From NCBI RefSeq assembly GCF_030865425.1, contig NZ_JAVFCB010000006.1, forward strand, positions 1-64,000: a DNA stretch of 64,000 bases. Direction: 5' to 3'. Position 1 is the stretch's first letter; every line of letters starts with the position of its first letter. Source of the stretch: Microbacterium capsulatum. Lineage in GTDB: Bacteria; Actinomycetota; Actinomycetes; Actinomycetales; Microbacteriaceae. The notes beneath the pieces were generated by a model. It worked only from the letters and a program-made list of their open reading frames with translations. It made no database searches and had not been told where the DNA came from. A program made the translations under genes and the position numbers. Shown piece by piece: positions 43,760 through 52,727 of this stretch.

Positions 43760-44419
43760 ATGCGCGTCTGCCTGGCCTCCACCTCGCCCGCCCGCCTCGC
43801 CCTGCTCCGGCAGAGCGGGATCGAGCCGGTCTGCCTCTCCCCCGGTGTGGACGAGGATGCGGTGGCCGTCGCCGAGGCGGAGCGGCTCGGCCGTCCGCTG
43901 GCCCCCGACGAGGTCGTGCTGCTGCTCGGCCGCGCCAAGGCCGAGGACGTGGCGGCGCGGATCCGCGACACCGATCCGGGCTTCGAGGGGATCGTGATCG
44001 GCGGCGACTCGATGTTCGAGATCGACGGCGAGGTGCACGGCAAGCCGCACCGTCCCGAGCGCGCGATCGCCCGCTGGCGCGCGATGCGCGGCCGCACCGG
44101 CGTGCTGCACTCGGGCCACAGCGTGATCCTGATCCGGCCCGGCGCCGAGGACCACGAGGTGCACGGCGTCGCGGAGGCTGCGGTGACCTTCGCCGCCGAC
44201 GTCGACGACGCCGAGATCGAGGCGTACGTCGCGACCGGGGAGCCGCTGCTGGTCGCCGGGGCGTTCACGGTGGACAGCCTCGGCGGCGCGTTCATCGAGC
44301 GCGTCGAGGGCGACCCCTCCACGGTCGTGGGCATGTCGCTGTCCACGATCCGCCACCTGACCGGCCGGCTCGGGATCCGCTGGACGGATCTCTGGAACGC
44401 GGTGCCGGATCCTTCGTAG
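43760..44419 (+). CDS. maf: Maf family nucleotide pyrophosphatase
   Basis: 219 residues. House-cleaning hydrolase of non-canonical or modified nucleoside triphosphates. Opening [21 protein letters not shown] is the Maf nucleotide-binding signature. [20 protein letters not shown] contains the catalytic Asp region, usually ADTVVxxxGxxxGKP, here as [44 protein letters not shown] is the conserved C-terminal half in altered form. In M. tuberculosis maf also lies between the accD5-accE5 and accA3 genes. Confidence 0.93.
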   Translation: MRVCLASTSPARLALLRQSGIEPVCLSPGVDEDAVAVAEAERLGRPLAPDEVVLLLGRAKAEDVAARIRDTDPGFEGIVIGGDSMFEIDGEVHGKPHRPERAIARWRAMRGRTGVLHSGHSVILIRPGAEDHEVHGVAEAAVTFAADVDDAEIEAYVATGEPLLVAGAFTVDSLGGAFIERVEGDPSTVVGMSLSTIRHLTGRLGIRWTDLWNAVPDPS

Positions 44420-44483
44420 GGTCCGACACACGATCCGACGGATTCTTGTGGAGAGTCGTCAAAACGATCGGCCCCGAGGTCGA

Positions 44484-44489
44484 TAGGCT
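44484..44489 (+). promoter_or_regulatory. -10 element of the carboxylase alpha gene, leaderless
   Basis: TAGGCT ends seven bases before the ATG at 44497, with no Shine-Dalgarno in between. Confidence 0.62.
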
Positions 44490-44496
44490 GACATTC

Positions 44497-46263
44497 ATGC
44501 CTGCCATCGCCAAGGTTCTCATCGCCAACCGTGGCGAGATCGCCGTCCGCATCATCCGCGCCGCGCGCGACTCCGGTCTCTCCTCCGTCGCGGTCTACGC
44601 CGACCAGGACCGCGACGCCATGCACGCCAGGCTCGCCGACGAGGCGTACGCCTTGGACGGCGTCACCAGCGCCGACACCTACCTGCAGATCGACAAGATC
44701 CTCTCGGTCGCGCGCCGCGCCGGCGCCGACGCCGTACACCCCGGCTACGGCTTCCTCGCCGAGAACGCCACGTTCGCCCGCGCCGTGATCGGCGCGGGCA
44801 TGGTGTGGATCGGCCCGTCCCCCGAGGCCATCGAGGCCCTGGGCGACAAGGTGACCGCACGGCACGTCGCGGAGCGCGTCGGCGCCCCGCTCGCCCCCGG
44901 CACCCCCGGCCCGGTCGAGACCGCCGAGGAGGTCGTCGCCTTCGCACAGGAGGTCGGCCTGCCGATCGCGATCAAGGCCGCCTACGGGGGCGGCGGACGC
45001 GGCCTGAAGGTCGCCCGCGAGCTGGACGAGGTCGCCGAGCTGTTCGAGTCGGCCACCCGCGAGGCCGTGGCCGCCTTCGGCCGCGGCGAGTGCTTCGTGG
45101 AGAAGTACCTCGACAAGCCGCGCCACGTCGAGACCCAGTGCCTGGCCGACTCCGCCGGCAACGTCGTCGTCATCTCCACCCGCGACTGCTCGCTGCAGCG
45201 CCGCCACCAGAAGCTCGTCGAGGAGGCGCCCGCGCCGTTCCTCACCGAGGAGCAGAACCGCGCGCTCTACGAGTCGTCCAAGGCGATCCTGCGCGAGGTC
45301 GGCTACGTCGGCGCCGGCACGTGCGAGTTCCTCATCGGCGCCGACGGCACCGTCTCCTTCCTCGAGGTGAACACCCGCCTGCAGGTCGAGCACCCGGTCT
45401 CCGAGGAGGTCACCGGGATCGACCTCGTCCGCGAGCAGTTCCGCATCGCGGCCGGCGGCCTGATCGACTACGACGACCCGACCCCGCAGGGCCACTCGAT
45501 CGAGTTCCGCATCAACGGCGAGGACCCCGGCCGCAACTTCCTGCCGCAGCCCGGCCCGATCCACGTGTTCAAGACGTTCGGCGGCCCCGGCGTGCGCCTC
45601 GACTCCGGCGTCACCGCGGGCGACGAGGTCTCGGGTGCGTTCGACTCGCTGCTCGCGAAGATCATCGTGACCGGCAAGGACCGCGCCGAGGCGCTCGAGC
45701 GCTCCCGCCGCGCCCTCGACGAGTTCGAGGTCGCCGGCCTGCCCACCGTGCTGCCGTTCCACCGCAAGGTCGTGAACGAGCCCGCCTTCGTCGCCGAGGA
45801 CGGCCGGTTCGGCGTGTACACGCGCTGGATCGAGACCGAGTTCGTCAATGACATCCCCGCGTGGGACGGCGAGATGGAGGCCCCGTCCGAGCCCAAGGGC
45901 CGGCACACGGTCGTCGTCGAGGTCTCCGGCAAGCGCCTCGAGGTCAGCCTGCCCGACCGCGTCGCCGCCACGGTGAGCGCCGCGGGACGCCCGGCCGTCG
46001 TGCCGCAGTCGCGCCGCAGCCACGCCAAGACCGTCTCCGCGGGCGCCTCCGGCGACGCGGTGAAGTCGCCGATGCAGGCGACCGTGGTCAAGGTCGCGGT
46101 CGAGGAGGGCCAGGCGGTCGTCAAGGGCGACCTCGTGGTCGTGCTCGAGGCGATGAAGATGGAGCAGCCGCTGCAGGCGCACAAGGACGGCGTGATCGGC
46201 AACATCAACGCGGACCCGGGCGCCACGGTCTCGGCCGGGCACCAGCTGCTCACGATCAGCTGA
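44497..46263 (+). CDS. accA3: acyl-CoA carboxylase alpha subunit (biotin carboxylase + biotin carrier)
   Basis: 588 residues. Biotin carboxylase domain about 1-450: [20 protein letters not shown] start, ATP-grasp loop [31 protein letters not shown] with the active-site Glu and Asn/Arg. A BT-like linker follows, then the biotin carrier domain (about 515-588) with Lys554 in EAMKMEQPL. Forms the holoenzyme with accD/accE; BirA biotinylates Lys554. ATG 44497 is chosen over 44446 because a -10 element lies seven bases upstream. Likely shared alpha subunit of all the cell's acyl-CoA carboxylases, as AccA3 is in mycobacteria. Confidence 0.95.
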   Translation: MPAIAKVLIANRGEIAVRIIRAARDSGLSSVAVYADQDRDAMHARLADEAYALDGVTSADTYLQIDKILSVARRAGADAVHPGYGFLAENATFARAVIGAGMVWIGPSPEAIEALGDKVTARHVAERVGAPLAPGTPGPVETAEEVVAFAQEVGLPIAIKAAYGGGGRGLKVARELDEVAELFESATREAVAAFGRGECFVEKYLDKPRHVETQCLADSAGNVVVISTRDCSLQRRHQKLVEEAPAPFLTEEQNRALYESSKAILREVGYVGAGTCEFLIGADGTVSFLEVNTRLQVEHPVSEEVTGIDLVREQFRIAAGGLIDYDDPTPQGHSIEFRINGEDPGRNFLPQPGPIHVFKTFGGPGVRLDSGVTAGDEVSGAFDSLLAKIIVTGKDRAEALERSRRALDEFEVAGLPTVLPFHRKVVNEPAFVAEDGRFGVYTRWIETEFVNDIPAWDGEMEAPSEPKGRHTVVVEVSGKRLEVSLPDRVAATVSAAGRPAVVPQSRRSHAKTVSAGASGDAVKSPMQATVVKVAVEEGQAVVKGDLVVVLEAMKMEQPLQAHKDGVIGNINADPGATVSAGHQLLTIS

Positions 46264-46294
46264 CCCGTCGGTGCGGCTCTCGAAGGGCCCGGAC

Positions 46295-46337
46295 ACGACG
46301 AAGCGGCGCTCCTCCTCGGAGGGCGCCGCTTCGTCGT
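46295..46337. terminator. bidirectional terminator between carboxylase alpha and lpdA
   Basis: ACGACGAAGCGGCGC (46295-46309) pairs with 46323-46337 in a perfect 15-bp stem, with CCTCC/GGAGG closing further. Convergent genes lie on both sides. Confidence 0.87.
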
Positions 46338-46343
46338 ATCCGA

Positions 46344-47783
46344 TCAGTTCGCGATGTACACCTGGTGCATCGCGCGGGTGGCGTCGGTGATGCTGCTCGT
46401 GATCGACGGGTACGCCGCGAACACCCGCGACACCTGGTCGACGTTCAGCCGGCGCTCGACGGCGATCGCGAGCGGGTAGATCAGCTCGGAGGCGCGCGGG
46501 GCGACGATCACGGCGCCGATCACGGTGCCGGATCCCTTGCGGGCGAGGATCTTCACGAAGCCGTCGCGGATCCCCTGCATCTTCGCGCGCGGGTTCGCGG
46601 CCAGGGGCAGCTTGTACGCGATACCGTCGGCGACGCCGTCCTCGATGTCCTTCTCGGTGAAGCCGATCGTGGCGATCTCCGGAGCGGTGAAGATGTTCGC
46701 GGTGATCTTCAGCTTCTCCAGCGGGATCACGATGTCGCCGAGGGCGTGGAACACAGCGGTGCGCCCCTGCATCGAGGCGACCGAGGCGAGCGGGAAGAAG
46801 TTCGTGCAGTCGCCGACGGCGTAGATGTTCGAGATCGAGGTGCGCGCGACCCGGTTCACCCGGATGTGCCCGGACGCGGTGAGCTCGACGCCCACCTCCT
46901 CCAGGCCGATGCCGGCCGTGTTCGGGATGGATCCGACCGCCATCAGGCAGTGGCTGCCGTCGACCGTGCGGCCGTCCGACAGGGTCACCCGCACGCCGGT
47001 CCCCGTGCGCTCGACCTTCTCGGCGCGGGACTTGGAGAGCACCTGCATGCCGCCCCGGGTGAAGACCTCTTCGAGCACGCGCGCGGCGTCCTTGTCCTCG
47101 CCGGGGAGCACCTGGTCGCGGCTGGAGACCAGGGTGACCTTCGAGCCCAGGTTCATGTAGGCGGAGGCGAACTCGGCGCCGGTGACACCGGATCCGACCA
47201 CGACGAGGTGCTCAGGCAGCGTCTTCATGTCGTACAGCTGCGTCCAGGTGAGGATCCGCTCGCCGTCCGGCTTGGCGGAGTCCAGCTCGCGGGGCGCCGC
47301 GCCGACGGCGACGACGAGCGTGTCGGCCTCGACCCGGTCGAAGTCCGTGCCGCCCTCGGAGGTGGAGACGACGATCGCGTTCGGGCCGTCCAGGCGGCCG
47401 TGGCCGGACAGGATCGTGACACCCGCCTCGAGCAGGGCCGCACGCATGTCCTCGGACTGCTGACCGGCGAGCGCGATCAGCCGCTTGTTCACGGCGGCGA
47501 GGTTGATCGCGACCTGCGGCTTGAGCGGCTTGCCCTCCGCGCCCTTCGCGTAGAACTGCACGCCCAGGTCGCTCGCCTCGGCGATCGCGACGGCCGCGTC
47601 GGCGGTGGCGATGAGGCTCTTCGAGGGGACCACGTCGGTGAGCACCGCGGATCCGCCGACGCCGACCCGCTCGACGAGCGTCACCTCGGCGCCGAGCTGG
47701 GCCGCGGCGAGCGCCGCCTCGTAACCGCCGGGACCGCCGCCGAGCACGGCGACGCGCTGGGAGCGCTCGAACATCAGACTCAT
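46344..47783 (-). CDS. lpdA: NAD(P)H-quinone dehydrogenase, LpdA type
   Basis: 479 residues. Two-dinucleotide-binding flavoprotein fold of the dihydrolipoamide dehydrogenase family: VLGGGPGGYEAALAAAQLG, VVVGSGVTGAEFASAY, IYAVGDCTNFFPLASVA and a dimerisation domain. At the place of the redox disulfide (CLNVGC) it reads GSAVLTDVVPSKSL (43-56), so both Cys are missing and no dithiol chemistry is possible. This matches M. tuberculosis LpdA (Rv3303c), a quinone reductase, and the neighbouring purine genes are syntenic. Start 47783 is preferred because GGAAG is about ten bases upstream; 47792 is possible. Confidence 0.93.
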   Translation of the reverse strand: MSLMFERSQRVAVLGGGPGGYEAALAAAQLGAEVTLVERVGVGGSAVLTDVVPSKSLIATADAAVAIAEASDLGVQFYAKGAEGKPLKPQVAINLAAVNKRLIALAGQQSEDMRAALLEAGVTILSGHGRLDGPNAIVVSTSEGGTDFDRVEADTLVVAVGAAPRELDSAKPDGERILTWTQLYDMKTLPEHLVVVGSGVTGAEFASAYMNLGSKVTLVSSRDQVLPGEDKDAARVLEEVFTRGGMQVLSKSRAEKVERTGTGVRVTLSDGRTVDGSHCLMAVGSIPNTAGIGLEEVGVELTASGHIRVNRVARTSISNIYAVGDCTNFFPLASVASMQGRTAVFHALGDIVIPLEKLKITANIFTAPEIATIGFTEKDIEDGVADGIAYKLPLAANPRAKMQGIRDGFVKILARKGSGTVIGAVIVAPRASELIYPLAIAVERRLNVDQVSRVFAAYPSITSSITDATRAMHQVYIAN

Positions 47784-47913
47784 GTCATCCATTCTTCCGC
47801 ATCCGGACCGGCGCCCACGATCCCGGCCCGCCCGTACCCGCGCCGCGTGCTCGGGATCCGCGCGCCTCGGCGCTCATCCGCGCCCGGCCTCGCCCGCGTG
47901 AGGCCCCGGGCCG

Positions 47914-47919
47914 TATCCT
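47914..47919 (+). promoter_or_regulatory. -10 element of punA, leaderless
   Basis: TATCCT ends seven bases before the ATG at 47927. Confidence 0.64.
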
Positions 47920-47926
47920 CGATCTC

Positions 47927-48757
47927 ATGGCTGACTGGAACCATCCCCTCGACGACCCGCACGCAGACCCCTTCGCGATCGCCGCGGAGGCGGCATCCGA
48001 CATCCACCGGCTCACGGGCATCGATCACCACGACGTCGCCGTGACCCTCGGATCCGGCTGGGGCAAGGCCGCGGAGCTCATCGGAGAGACCGTGGCGACC
48101 ATCCCCGCGACCGAGGTCACCGGCTTCTCCAAGTCGGCCGTCGAGGGACACGCCGGGACGCTGCGCAGCATCGTCACGCCCGACGGCAAGAACGTCCTCG
48201 TGATCGGCGCCCGCACGCACTACTACGAGCGGCACGGCGTCCGCCGGGTCGTGCACAGCGTGCGCACGGCCGCGGCCACCGGCGCCAAGACGATGGTGCT
48301 CACCAACGGCGCCGGCGGCATCAAGGAGACCTGGAAGCCCGGGCAGCCGGTGCTCATCAGCGACCACATCAACCTCACCGCCGACTCCCCGCTGGAGGGC
48401 GCGACCTTCGTCGACCTCACCGACCTGTACTCGAGCCGCCTGCGCGAGCTGGCGCGCGGCATCGACCCGACCCTCGACGAGGGCGTCTACTGCCAGTTCA
48501 CCGGGCCGCACTACGAGACCCCGGCCGAGGTGCAGATGGCGAAGCACCTGGGCGGTCACATCGTCGGCATGTCCACGGCGCTCGAGGCGATCGCCGCCCG
48601 CCAGTCGGGAATGGAGGTGCTCGGCTTCTCGCTCATCACGAACCTCGCCGCCGGCATCCAGAAGACCCCGCTCAGCCACGCCGAGGTGATCGAGGCCGGA
48701 CAGCTCGCCGAGCCGGTGATCTCCGCCCTCCTGGCCCGCGTCATCGAGGCGCTGTGA
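47927..48757 (+). CDS. punA: purine nucleoside phosphorylase (trimeric type)
   Basis: 276 residues. Splits inosine, guanosine and deoxy forms with phosphate. VTLGSGWGKAAELIG (phosphate loop), ARTHYYERHGVRRVVHSVRT (usual HxYEG, here HYYERHG), LTNGAGGIKETWKPGQPVLISDH and GVYCQFTGPHYETPAEVQMAKHLGGHIVGMSTALEAIAA with the ETPAE and MST substrate motifs. The stop overlaps the phosphomutase GTG (GTGA), so ribose 1-phosphate produced here can be isomerised by the next gene product. Adenosine deaminase (53720-54835) feeds it inosine. Confidence 0.95.
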   Translation: MADWNHPLDDPHADPFAIAAEAASDIHRLTGIDHHDVAVTLGSGWGKAAELIGETVATIPATEVTGFSKSAVEGHAGTLRSIVTPDGKNVLVIGARTHYYERHGVRRVVHSVRTAAATGAKTMVLTNGAGGIKETWKPGQPVLISDHINLTADSPLEGATFVDLTDLYSSRLRELARGIDPTLDEGVYCQFTGPHYETPAEVQMAKHLGGHIVGMSTALEAIAARQSGMEVLGFSLITNLAAGIQKTPLSHAEVIEAGQLAEPVISALLARVIEAL

Positions 48758-50448
48758 GCGCGCACGAGGCCGCGCGCCTCGCCCAGGCACGCGCCTGGCT
48801 GCGGCAGGACCCGGATCCGGAGACCCGCGACGAGCTCGCCGGGATCATCACCCGCGCCGCCTCCGGGCACGAGGCGGCGGTCGCGGAGCTCGAGGATCGC
48901 TTCCGCGCGCGCCTGGAGTTCGGCACCGCGGGCCTGCGCGGCGAGATCGCGGCCGGCTCGAATCGGATGAACCGGGTGCTCGTGGCGCAGGCCGCGGCGG
49001 GGTTCGCGGCATACCTCACCGAGCGCGCCGCCGCAGGGACCACCCCGACCGTCGTGATCGGCTACGACGGACGCAAGAACTCGCGCGTGTTCGCGAAGGA
49101 CTCGGCCGAGATCTTCGCCGGCGCCGGACTGAACGCCGTCCTGCTGCCGCGGCTGCTGCCGACGCCCGTCCTCGCCTTCGCCGTGCGCCACCTGGGCGCC
49201 GACGCCGGCGTCATGGTGACCGCGAGCCACAATCCGCCGAACGACAACGGGTACAAGGTCTACCTCGGCGGGGAGAACCACGGCTCGCAGATCGTCGCCC
49301 CCGCCGACGCCGAGATCGCCGCGCACATCGAGCGCGTCGCCGAGCAGGCGGACGTCGGCGCGATCCCGCGGTCGGAGTCGTACCGGATCGCGGACGAGGA
49401 GGTCGTGGACGCCTACGTCTCGGCCACCGCCGCCGTCGCGCCCGCGCCGGTCGGCACCGCGGGCCTGCGCTGGGTCTACACGGCCATGCACGGCGTGGGC
49501 TGGGAGACCGCCTCCCGGGTCCTCGCCGAGGCCGGGTACCCGGCGCCGTGGACGGTGAGCGAGCAGCGCGATCCGGATCCGACCTTCCGCACCGTCTCGT
49601 TCCCGAATCCGGAGGAGCCGGGCGCGATGGACCTGTCCTTCGCGAAGGCGCGCGCTCTCGGCGCGGAGCTCGTCATCGCGAACGACCCGGACGCGGACCG
49701 GCTCGCCGTCGGCATCCCGGATCCGTCCGCCGAGGGCGGCTGGCGCCGGCTCACGGGCAACGAGGTCGGGCTGCTGCTCGGCTGGCGCGCGGCCCGCGCC
49801 GCCACCGCGGACGGCCCCGCGGCACCCGGCGCCTCCCTCGCCTGCTCGCTCGTCTCGTCCCCTGCCCTCGCCGCCGTCGCGGCGCACTACGGGCTGGACT
49901 TCCACGAGACCCTCACGGGCTTCAAGTGGATCTCCCGCGCGCCCGGCATGCTCTTCGGCTATGAGGAGGCACTGGGCTACCTGGTCAACCCGGAGACCGT
50001 GCGCGACAAGGACGGCATCTCCGCCGCGGTCGCGCTCCTCGGCCTCGCCGCCGAGGCGCGCGGGCGAGACGCGACCATCGCCGACCTGCTCGACGAGGTG
50101 GCCGCCGAGATCGGGTTCTTCGCGAGCGGCCAGGTCTCGATCCGCGTCGAGGACGTCGCGGTGATCGGCCGGATCATGGCCGCGCTGCGGCAGGATCCGC
50201 CCGCCGCGTTCGGCGGCGTCGCGATCGAGGCGGCCGAGGATCTGCTCGCCGCGGGCGACGGCGCGCAGGCCGGCGACGTGCTGCGCTACCGTCTCGCCGA
50301 CGGCTCCCGGGTGATCGTGCGCCCCAGCGGCACCGAGCCCAAGCTCAAGGTGTACCTCGACGCGCACGCCGACTCCGCCGAGGCTGCGCAGGCCTCGATC
50401 GCGGCCCTCGACACCGCCATCCACGCGCTGCTGGACACGCTCATCTGA
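48754..50448 (+). CDS. pmmB: phosphopentomutase/phosphomannomutase-type alpha-D-phosphohexomutase
   Basis: 564 residues. The four-domain mutase motifs are all present: catalytic Ser in VMVTASHNPPNDNGYKVY, metal loop NDPDADRLAV, sugar loop GYEEALGY and phosphate loop RPSGTEPKLKVY. The N-terminal part (FGTAGLRGEIAAGSNRMN) is typical of the PGM2/PmmB branch that acts on phosphopentoses. It overlaps the PNP gene by 4 bases, as punA-pmmB does in M. tuberculosis, supporting conversion of (deoxy)ribose 1-phosphate to the 5-phosphate. Hexose use is possible. Confidence 0.93.
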   Translation: MSAHEAARLAQARAWLRQDPDPETRDELAGIITRAASGHEAAVAELEDRFRARLEFGTAGLRGEIAAGSNRMNRVLVAQAAAGFAAYLTERAAAGTTPTVVIGYDGRKNSRVFAKDSAEIFAGAGLNAVLLPRLLPTPVLAFAVRHLGADAGVMVTASHNPPNDNGYKVYLGGENHGSQIVAPADAEIAAHIERVAEQADVGAIPRSESYRIADEEVVDAYVSATAAVAPAPVGTAGLRWVYTAMHGVGWETASRVLAEAGYPAPWTVSEQRDPDPTFRTVSFPNPEEPGAMDLSFAKARALGAELVIANDPDADRLAVGIPDPSAEGGWRRLTGNEVGLLLGWRAARAATADGPAAPGASLACSLVSSPALAAVAAHYGLDFHETLTGFKWISRAPGMLFGYEEALGYLVNPETVRDKDGISAAVALLGLAAEARGRDATIADLLDEVAAEIGFFASGQVSIRVEDVAVIGRIMAALRQDPPAAFGGVAIEAAEDLLAAGDGAQAGDVLRYRLADGSRVIVRPSGTEPKLKVYLDAHADSAEAAQASIAALDTAIHALLDTLI

Positions 50449-50489
50449 GCTTCGGCTCCGCCCCGTGCCGTTTGGGGCGTGTTCTGACG

Positions 50490-50537
50490 TTTTGGGGCGC
50501 TTCCCGCCTGCAATTCCCGGCGGGACGCGCCCCAAAA
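50490..50537. repeat. GGGGCGC/GCGCCCC palindrome between convergent genes
   Basis: TTTTGGGGCGC (50490-50500) pairs with GCGCCCCAAAA (50527-50537), with an inner stem CCCGCC/GGCGGG. Flanking GTTTGGGGCGT (about 50470) and GCGCGCCCCGAT (about 50545) add an imperfect outer stem. Same design as 11480-11564. Confidence 0.8.
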
Positions 50538-50555
50538 TGCACGTGCGCGCCCCGA

Positions 50556-51494
50556 TCAGAGCGGTCGGATGCCGAAGGCGCTGAGGCGTCGCCCAAGCCC
50601 GGCTGCGGTGTCGATGTGCTTCCAGCCCCAGCGCGCGAAGGGCCGCTGGGTGGTCCCGCGGATCCAGTCCTCACGCTGCTTCTCCTCGTCCAGGGCCTCG
50701 GCCCCTGAGCGGCCGGCCAGCAGCGCCGGATCCGTGTACTTGCCTGTCCCGTCGAACTCGCCGAACGCGTGCGCTCCCGGGTCGTCGAGAGCGAAGTCGA
50801 CGTAGTACGGCCCTCGAGGGCCATCGACTTCGACCTGCAGACGGATCCGCCGGAATCCGAGCTCGACGAGGCGGATCCTGCTGATGCTCTCACCGGGAAG
50901 CTGCGCGCGCCCGTCCGCGAAGGCGAGCACGCCATCCGCGCGTGCGCGTCCATGGGCGAACCCCGCGGTGACGCCGCGAACCCCCTCGAGGAACGACTCC
51001 GCCGCCGCCTCGTCGTACCGGCCCGGCGCGGGCACGCATCGCTGCCGCAGCGCCGCATCGGCGATGACAACCGCAGCTTCGAACGAGGCAGTGCGAGCCA
51101 CGTCGGCGACGGTCCGACGGAGCGACGTGCAGCGCAGGCCCCGGATCTCGACGATCTCGTCCTCCGGCACGGATCCGCGATGTCGCACGGTGCCGGCCGC
51201 GGACCCGGGGCGCGCGTCTGCCAAAGTCACGTGAACGCGGCTCCGGTCGGCGTGGAAGAGCGGAAGCCCATGCAGAGCGGCCGCGGTCTCGTGGGAGAAG
51301 ACCGGAGCATCGGTCGATACGAGGGAAAGTGCGGCAGCACGGGCGATGACGCGGCCCTCCGGTGTCGCGGCCGCCCAGTCCTCGGCCCCCGCATACACGC
51401 CCGGGCGGATCCGTTCCAAGGTTCGGCCGTCACCGATTGTGCGATATCCGTCGTCGCTCCGACGCACGCGCCCGAGTTCGCTCGAACGATGCAC
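50556..51494 (-). CDS. AbiEi-like N-terminal domain with DUF559/Vsr-type nuclease-like C-terminus
   Basis: 312 residues from GTG 51494; GTG 51515 in the same frame is an alternative. The N-terminal ~55 residues (DGYRTIGDGRTLERIRPGVYA) resemble the winged helix of AbiEi antitoxin-like proteins. A middle part has FSHETAAALHGLPL, typical of the group. The C-terminal ~110 residues read as a PD-(D/E)xK fold: GESISRIRLVELGF, VDGPRGPYYVDFALDD, AFGEFDGTGKYTDP, EEKQREDWIRG. No AbiEii-like toxin gene is adjacent. Such genes are abundant, solitary and of unknown function in this family of bacteria. Confidence 0.75.
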   Translation of the reverse strand: MHRSSELGRVRRSDDGYRTIGDGRTLERIRPGVYAGAEDWAAATPEGRVIARAAALSLVSTDAPVFSHETAAALHGLPLFHADRSRVHVTLADARPGSAAGTVRHRGSVPEDEIVEIRGLRCTSLRRTVADVARTASFEAAVVIADAALRQRCVPAPGRYDEAAAESFLEGVRGVTAGFAHGRARADGVLAFADGRAQLPGESISRIRLVELGFRRIRLQVEVDGPRGPYYVDFALDDPGAHAFGEFDGTGKYTDPALLAGRSGAEALDEEKQREDWIRGTTQRPFARWGWKHIDTAAGLGRRLSAFGIRPL

Positions 51495-51500
51495 GGCGGG

Positions 51501-51506
51501 AATGTA
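51501..51506 (-). promoter_or_regulatory. -10 element of the AbiEi-like gene
   Basis: TACATT on the minus strand ends six bases before the GTG at 51494. This spacing is the reason for preferring that start. Confidence 0.5.
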
Positions 51507-51627
51507 CAGGAACACGGCCCAATCCTGCGCCGTCCGTGCAGTCGGCGTGCGGGCCGTCGCAGGATCCGTGCGGAGACGCCCGCCGCACGCGGTGTGGAGG
51601 ACAAGAGCACCGGTTCGCACCATGCCT

Positions 51628-51841
51628 TTGGGGCGTGGTTCGCCAGCATCGGCCGGCGAGCCGCGCCCCGGGGTGTCGGAATACGCCCCAAGCCCTTCTG
51701 GTCGCCGAACGCGCGGGGTCTGTCGACGAACGAGACGGACTCGCCGTGACCGGACTCCCCCTCCCCATCCCGACCCGTTTGGGGCGCGCTCGGGCCTTCT
51801 GGGCGCACGCGGAACAGGTCGCCGTGCACAGCGCGCCCAAA
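51628..51841. repeat. two further TTGGGGCG palindromes in a 401-base gap
   Basis: First copy: TTGGGGCGT (51628-51636) with ACGCCCCAA (51683-51691) and an inner GGTTCGCC/GGCGAGCC. Second copy: TTTGGGGCGCGC (51778-51789) with GCGCGCCCAAA (51831-51841), one base imperfect. They fill the intergenic space between the AbiEi-like and GNAT genes (51495-51895). No credible gene is seen in this gap. Three palindromes of one design lie within 1.4 kb here. Confidence 0.7.
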
Positions 51842-51883
51842 ACCACGGCCGACCCCTCGGCGGATCGGCTCCGCCGATCCGGA

Positions 51884-51889
51884 TACGCT
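51884..51889 (+). promoter_or_regulatory. -10 element of the GNAT gene, leaderless
   Basis: TACGCT ends six bases before the ATG at 51896. The same hexamer with the same flank GGATACGCTC precedes the deaminase gene at 34771-34780. Confidence 0.62.
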
Positions 51890-51895
51890 CGGACA

Positions 51896-52483
51896 ATGGA
51901 CTTCGCCGCGCCCGTCACCCTGGAGAACGAGTTCGTCCGGCTGGAGCCGCTGATCCCGGAGCACGCCGAGGACCTCGCCGCGGCGACGGCCGGCCTGGAG
52001 GACCGCTGGTACACGTCCGTGCCGACCGCCGACGGCGTTCCGGCAGAGATCGACCGCCGCCGCGAGCTGCAGGCGCGGGGTGGGATGAACCCGTTCGCGG
52101 TCCGCGACCTCGCCACCGGTCGCGCGGTCGGCATGACCACGTTCATGAACATCGACCAGCCCAACCACGTGGTCGAGATCGGCTCCACCTGGCTCTCCCC
52201 CGCCGTGCACGGTACGGCGGTGAACCCCGCTGCCAAGCACCTGCTGCTCGGCCACGCCTTCGATGTCTGCGCTGCGCACTGCGTGCAGCTGCGCACGCAC
52301 TTCCACAACCGGCAGTCCCGCTCCGCGATCGAGCGGCTGGGCGCCAAGCTCGACGGGATCCTGCGCAACGTCTCGGTGATGCCGGACGGATCCCTGCGCG
52401 ACACGGTCGTGTACTCGATCCTCCCGCACGAGTGGCCGGCGGTGCGCAACGGCCTGGACGCGCGGCTCGCGAAGCGGCGCTGA
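51896..52483 (+). CDS. GNAT family N-acetyltransferase (RimJ/RimL-like)
   Basis: 195 residues. LENEFVRLEPLIPEHAEDLAAA opens as in RimJ/RimL-type acetyltransferases. The core strands NPFAVRDLATGRAVGMTTFMN and VVEIGSTWLSPAVHGTAVNPAAKHLLLGHAFD form the acetyl-CoA binding half, and LRTHFHNRQSRSAIERLGAKLDGILRN is the conserved asparagine helix segment. Acts on a protein N-terminus or a small molecule; the substrate is unknown. The ATG is immediately preceded by a -10 element and no ribosome binding site. Confidence 0.88.
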   Translation: MDFAAPVTLENEFVRLEPLIPEHAEDLAAATAGLEDRWYTSVPTADGVPAEIDRRRELQARGGMNPFAVRDLATGRAVGMTTFMNIDQPNHVVEIGSTWLSPAVHGTAVNPAAKHLLLGHAFDVCAAHCVQLRTHFHNRQSRSAIERLGAKLDGILRNVSVMPDGSLRDTVVYSILPHEWPAVRNGLDARLAKRR

Positions 52484-52565
52484 TCCGCGCCCTCTGCGTT
52501 CCGAGCCGCGGGATAGGATCGGGGCACTGCGCGCGGCGACCCGGACCGCGCGCACGGAGGAGAGC

Positions 52566-52727
52566 ATGACGACCACGTCGTACGCCGTGATCGGTACGGG
52601 CCCATCCCGCCTGGCCGTGATGCGGGCGCTTGGCACCGCCGGCATCGTCGCGACCGGTCGCACCGGGTCGATCGCCGGCGACGCATCCCTGCGCGCCGTC
52701 CCCACCGCAGAGGCGGGAGCAGGATGA
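52566..52727 (+). pseudogene. remnant of a flavin-containing monooxygenase gene, still translatable
   Basis: A 53-codon frame with a strong ribosome binding site (GGAGGAG, ending three bases before the ATG). It opens TTTSYAVIGTGPSRLAVMRAL, the FAD-binding GxGxxG segment of class B monooxygenases (here GTGPSR for GxGPSG), then TAGIVATGR, and then changes abruptly into unrelated residues (SIAGDASLRAVPTAEAGAG). A complete enzyme would need about 450 residues. The stop overlaps the ATG of the SDR gene (ATGA). The simplest reading is a large internal deletion that kept the frame and the coupling to the SDR gene. Confidence 0.65.
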
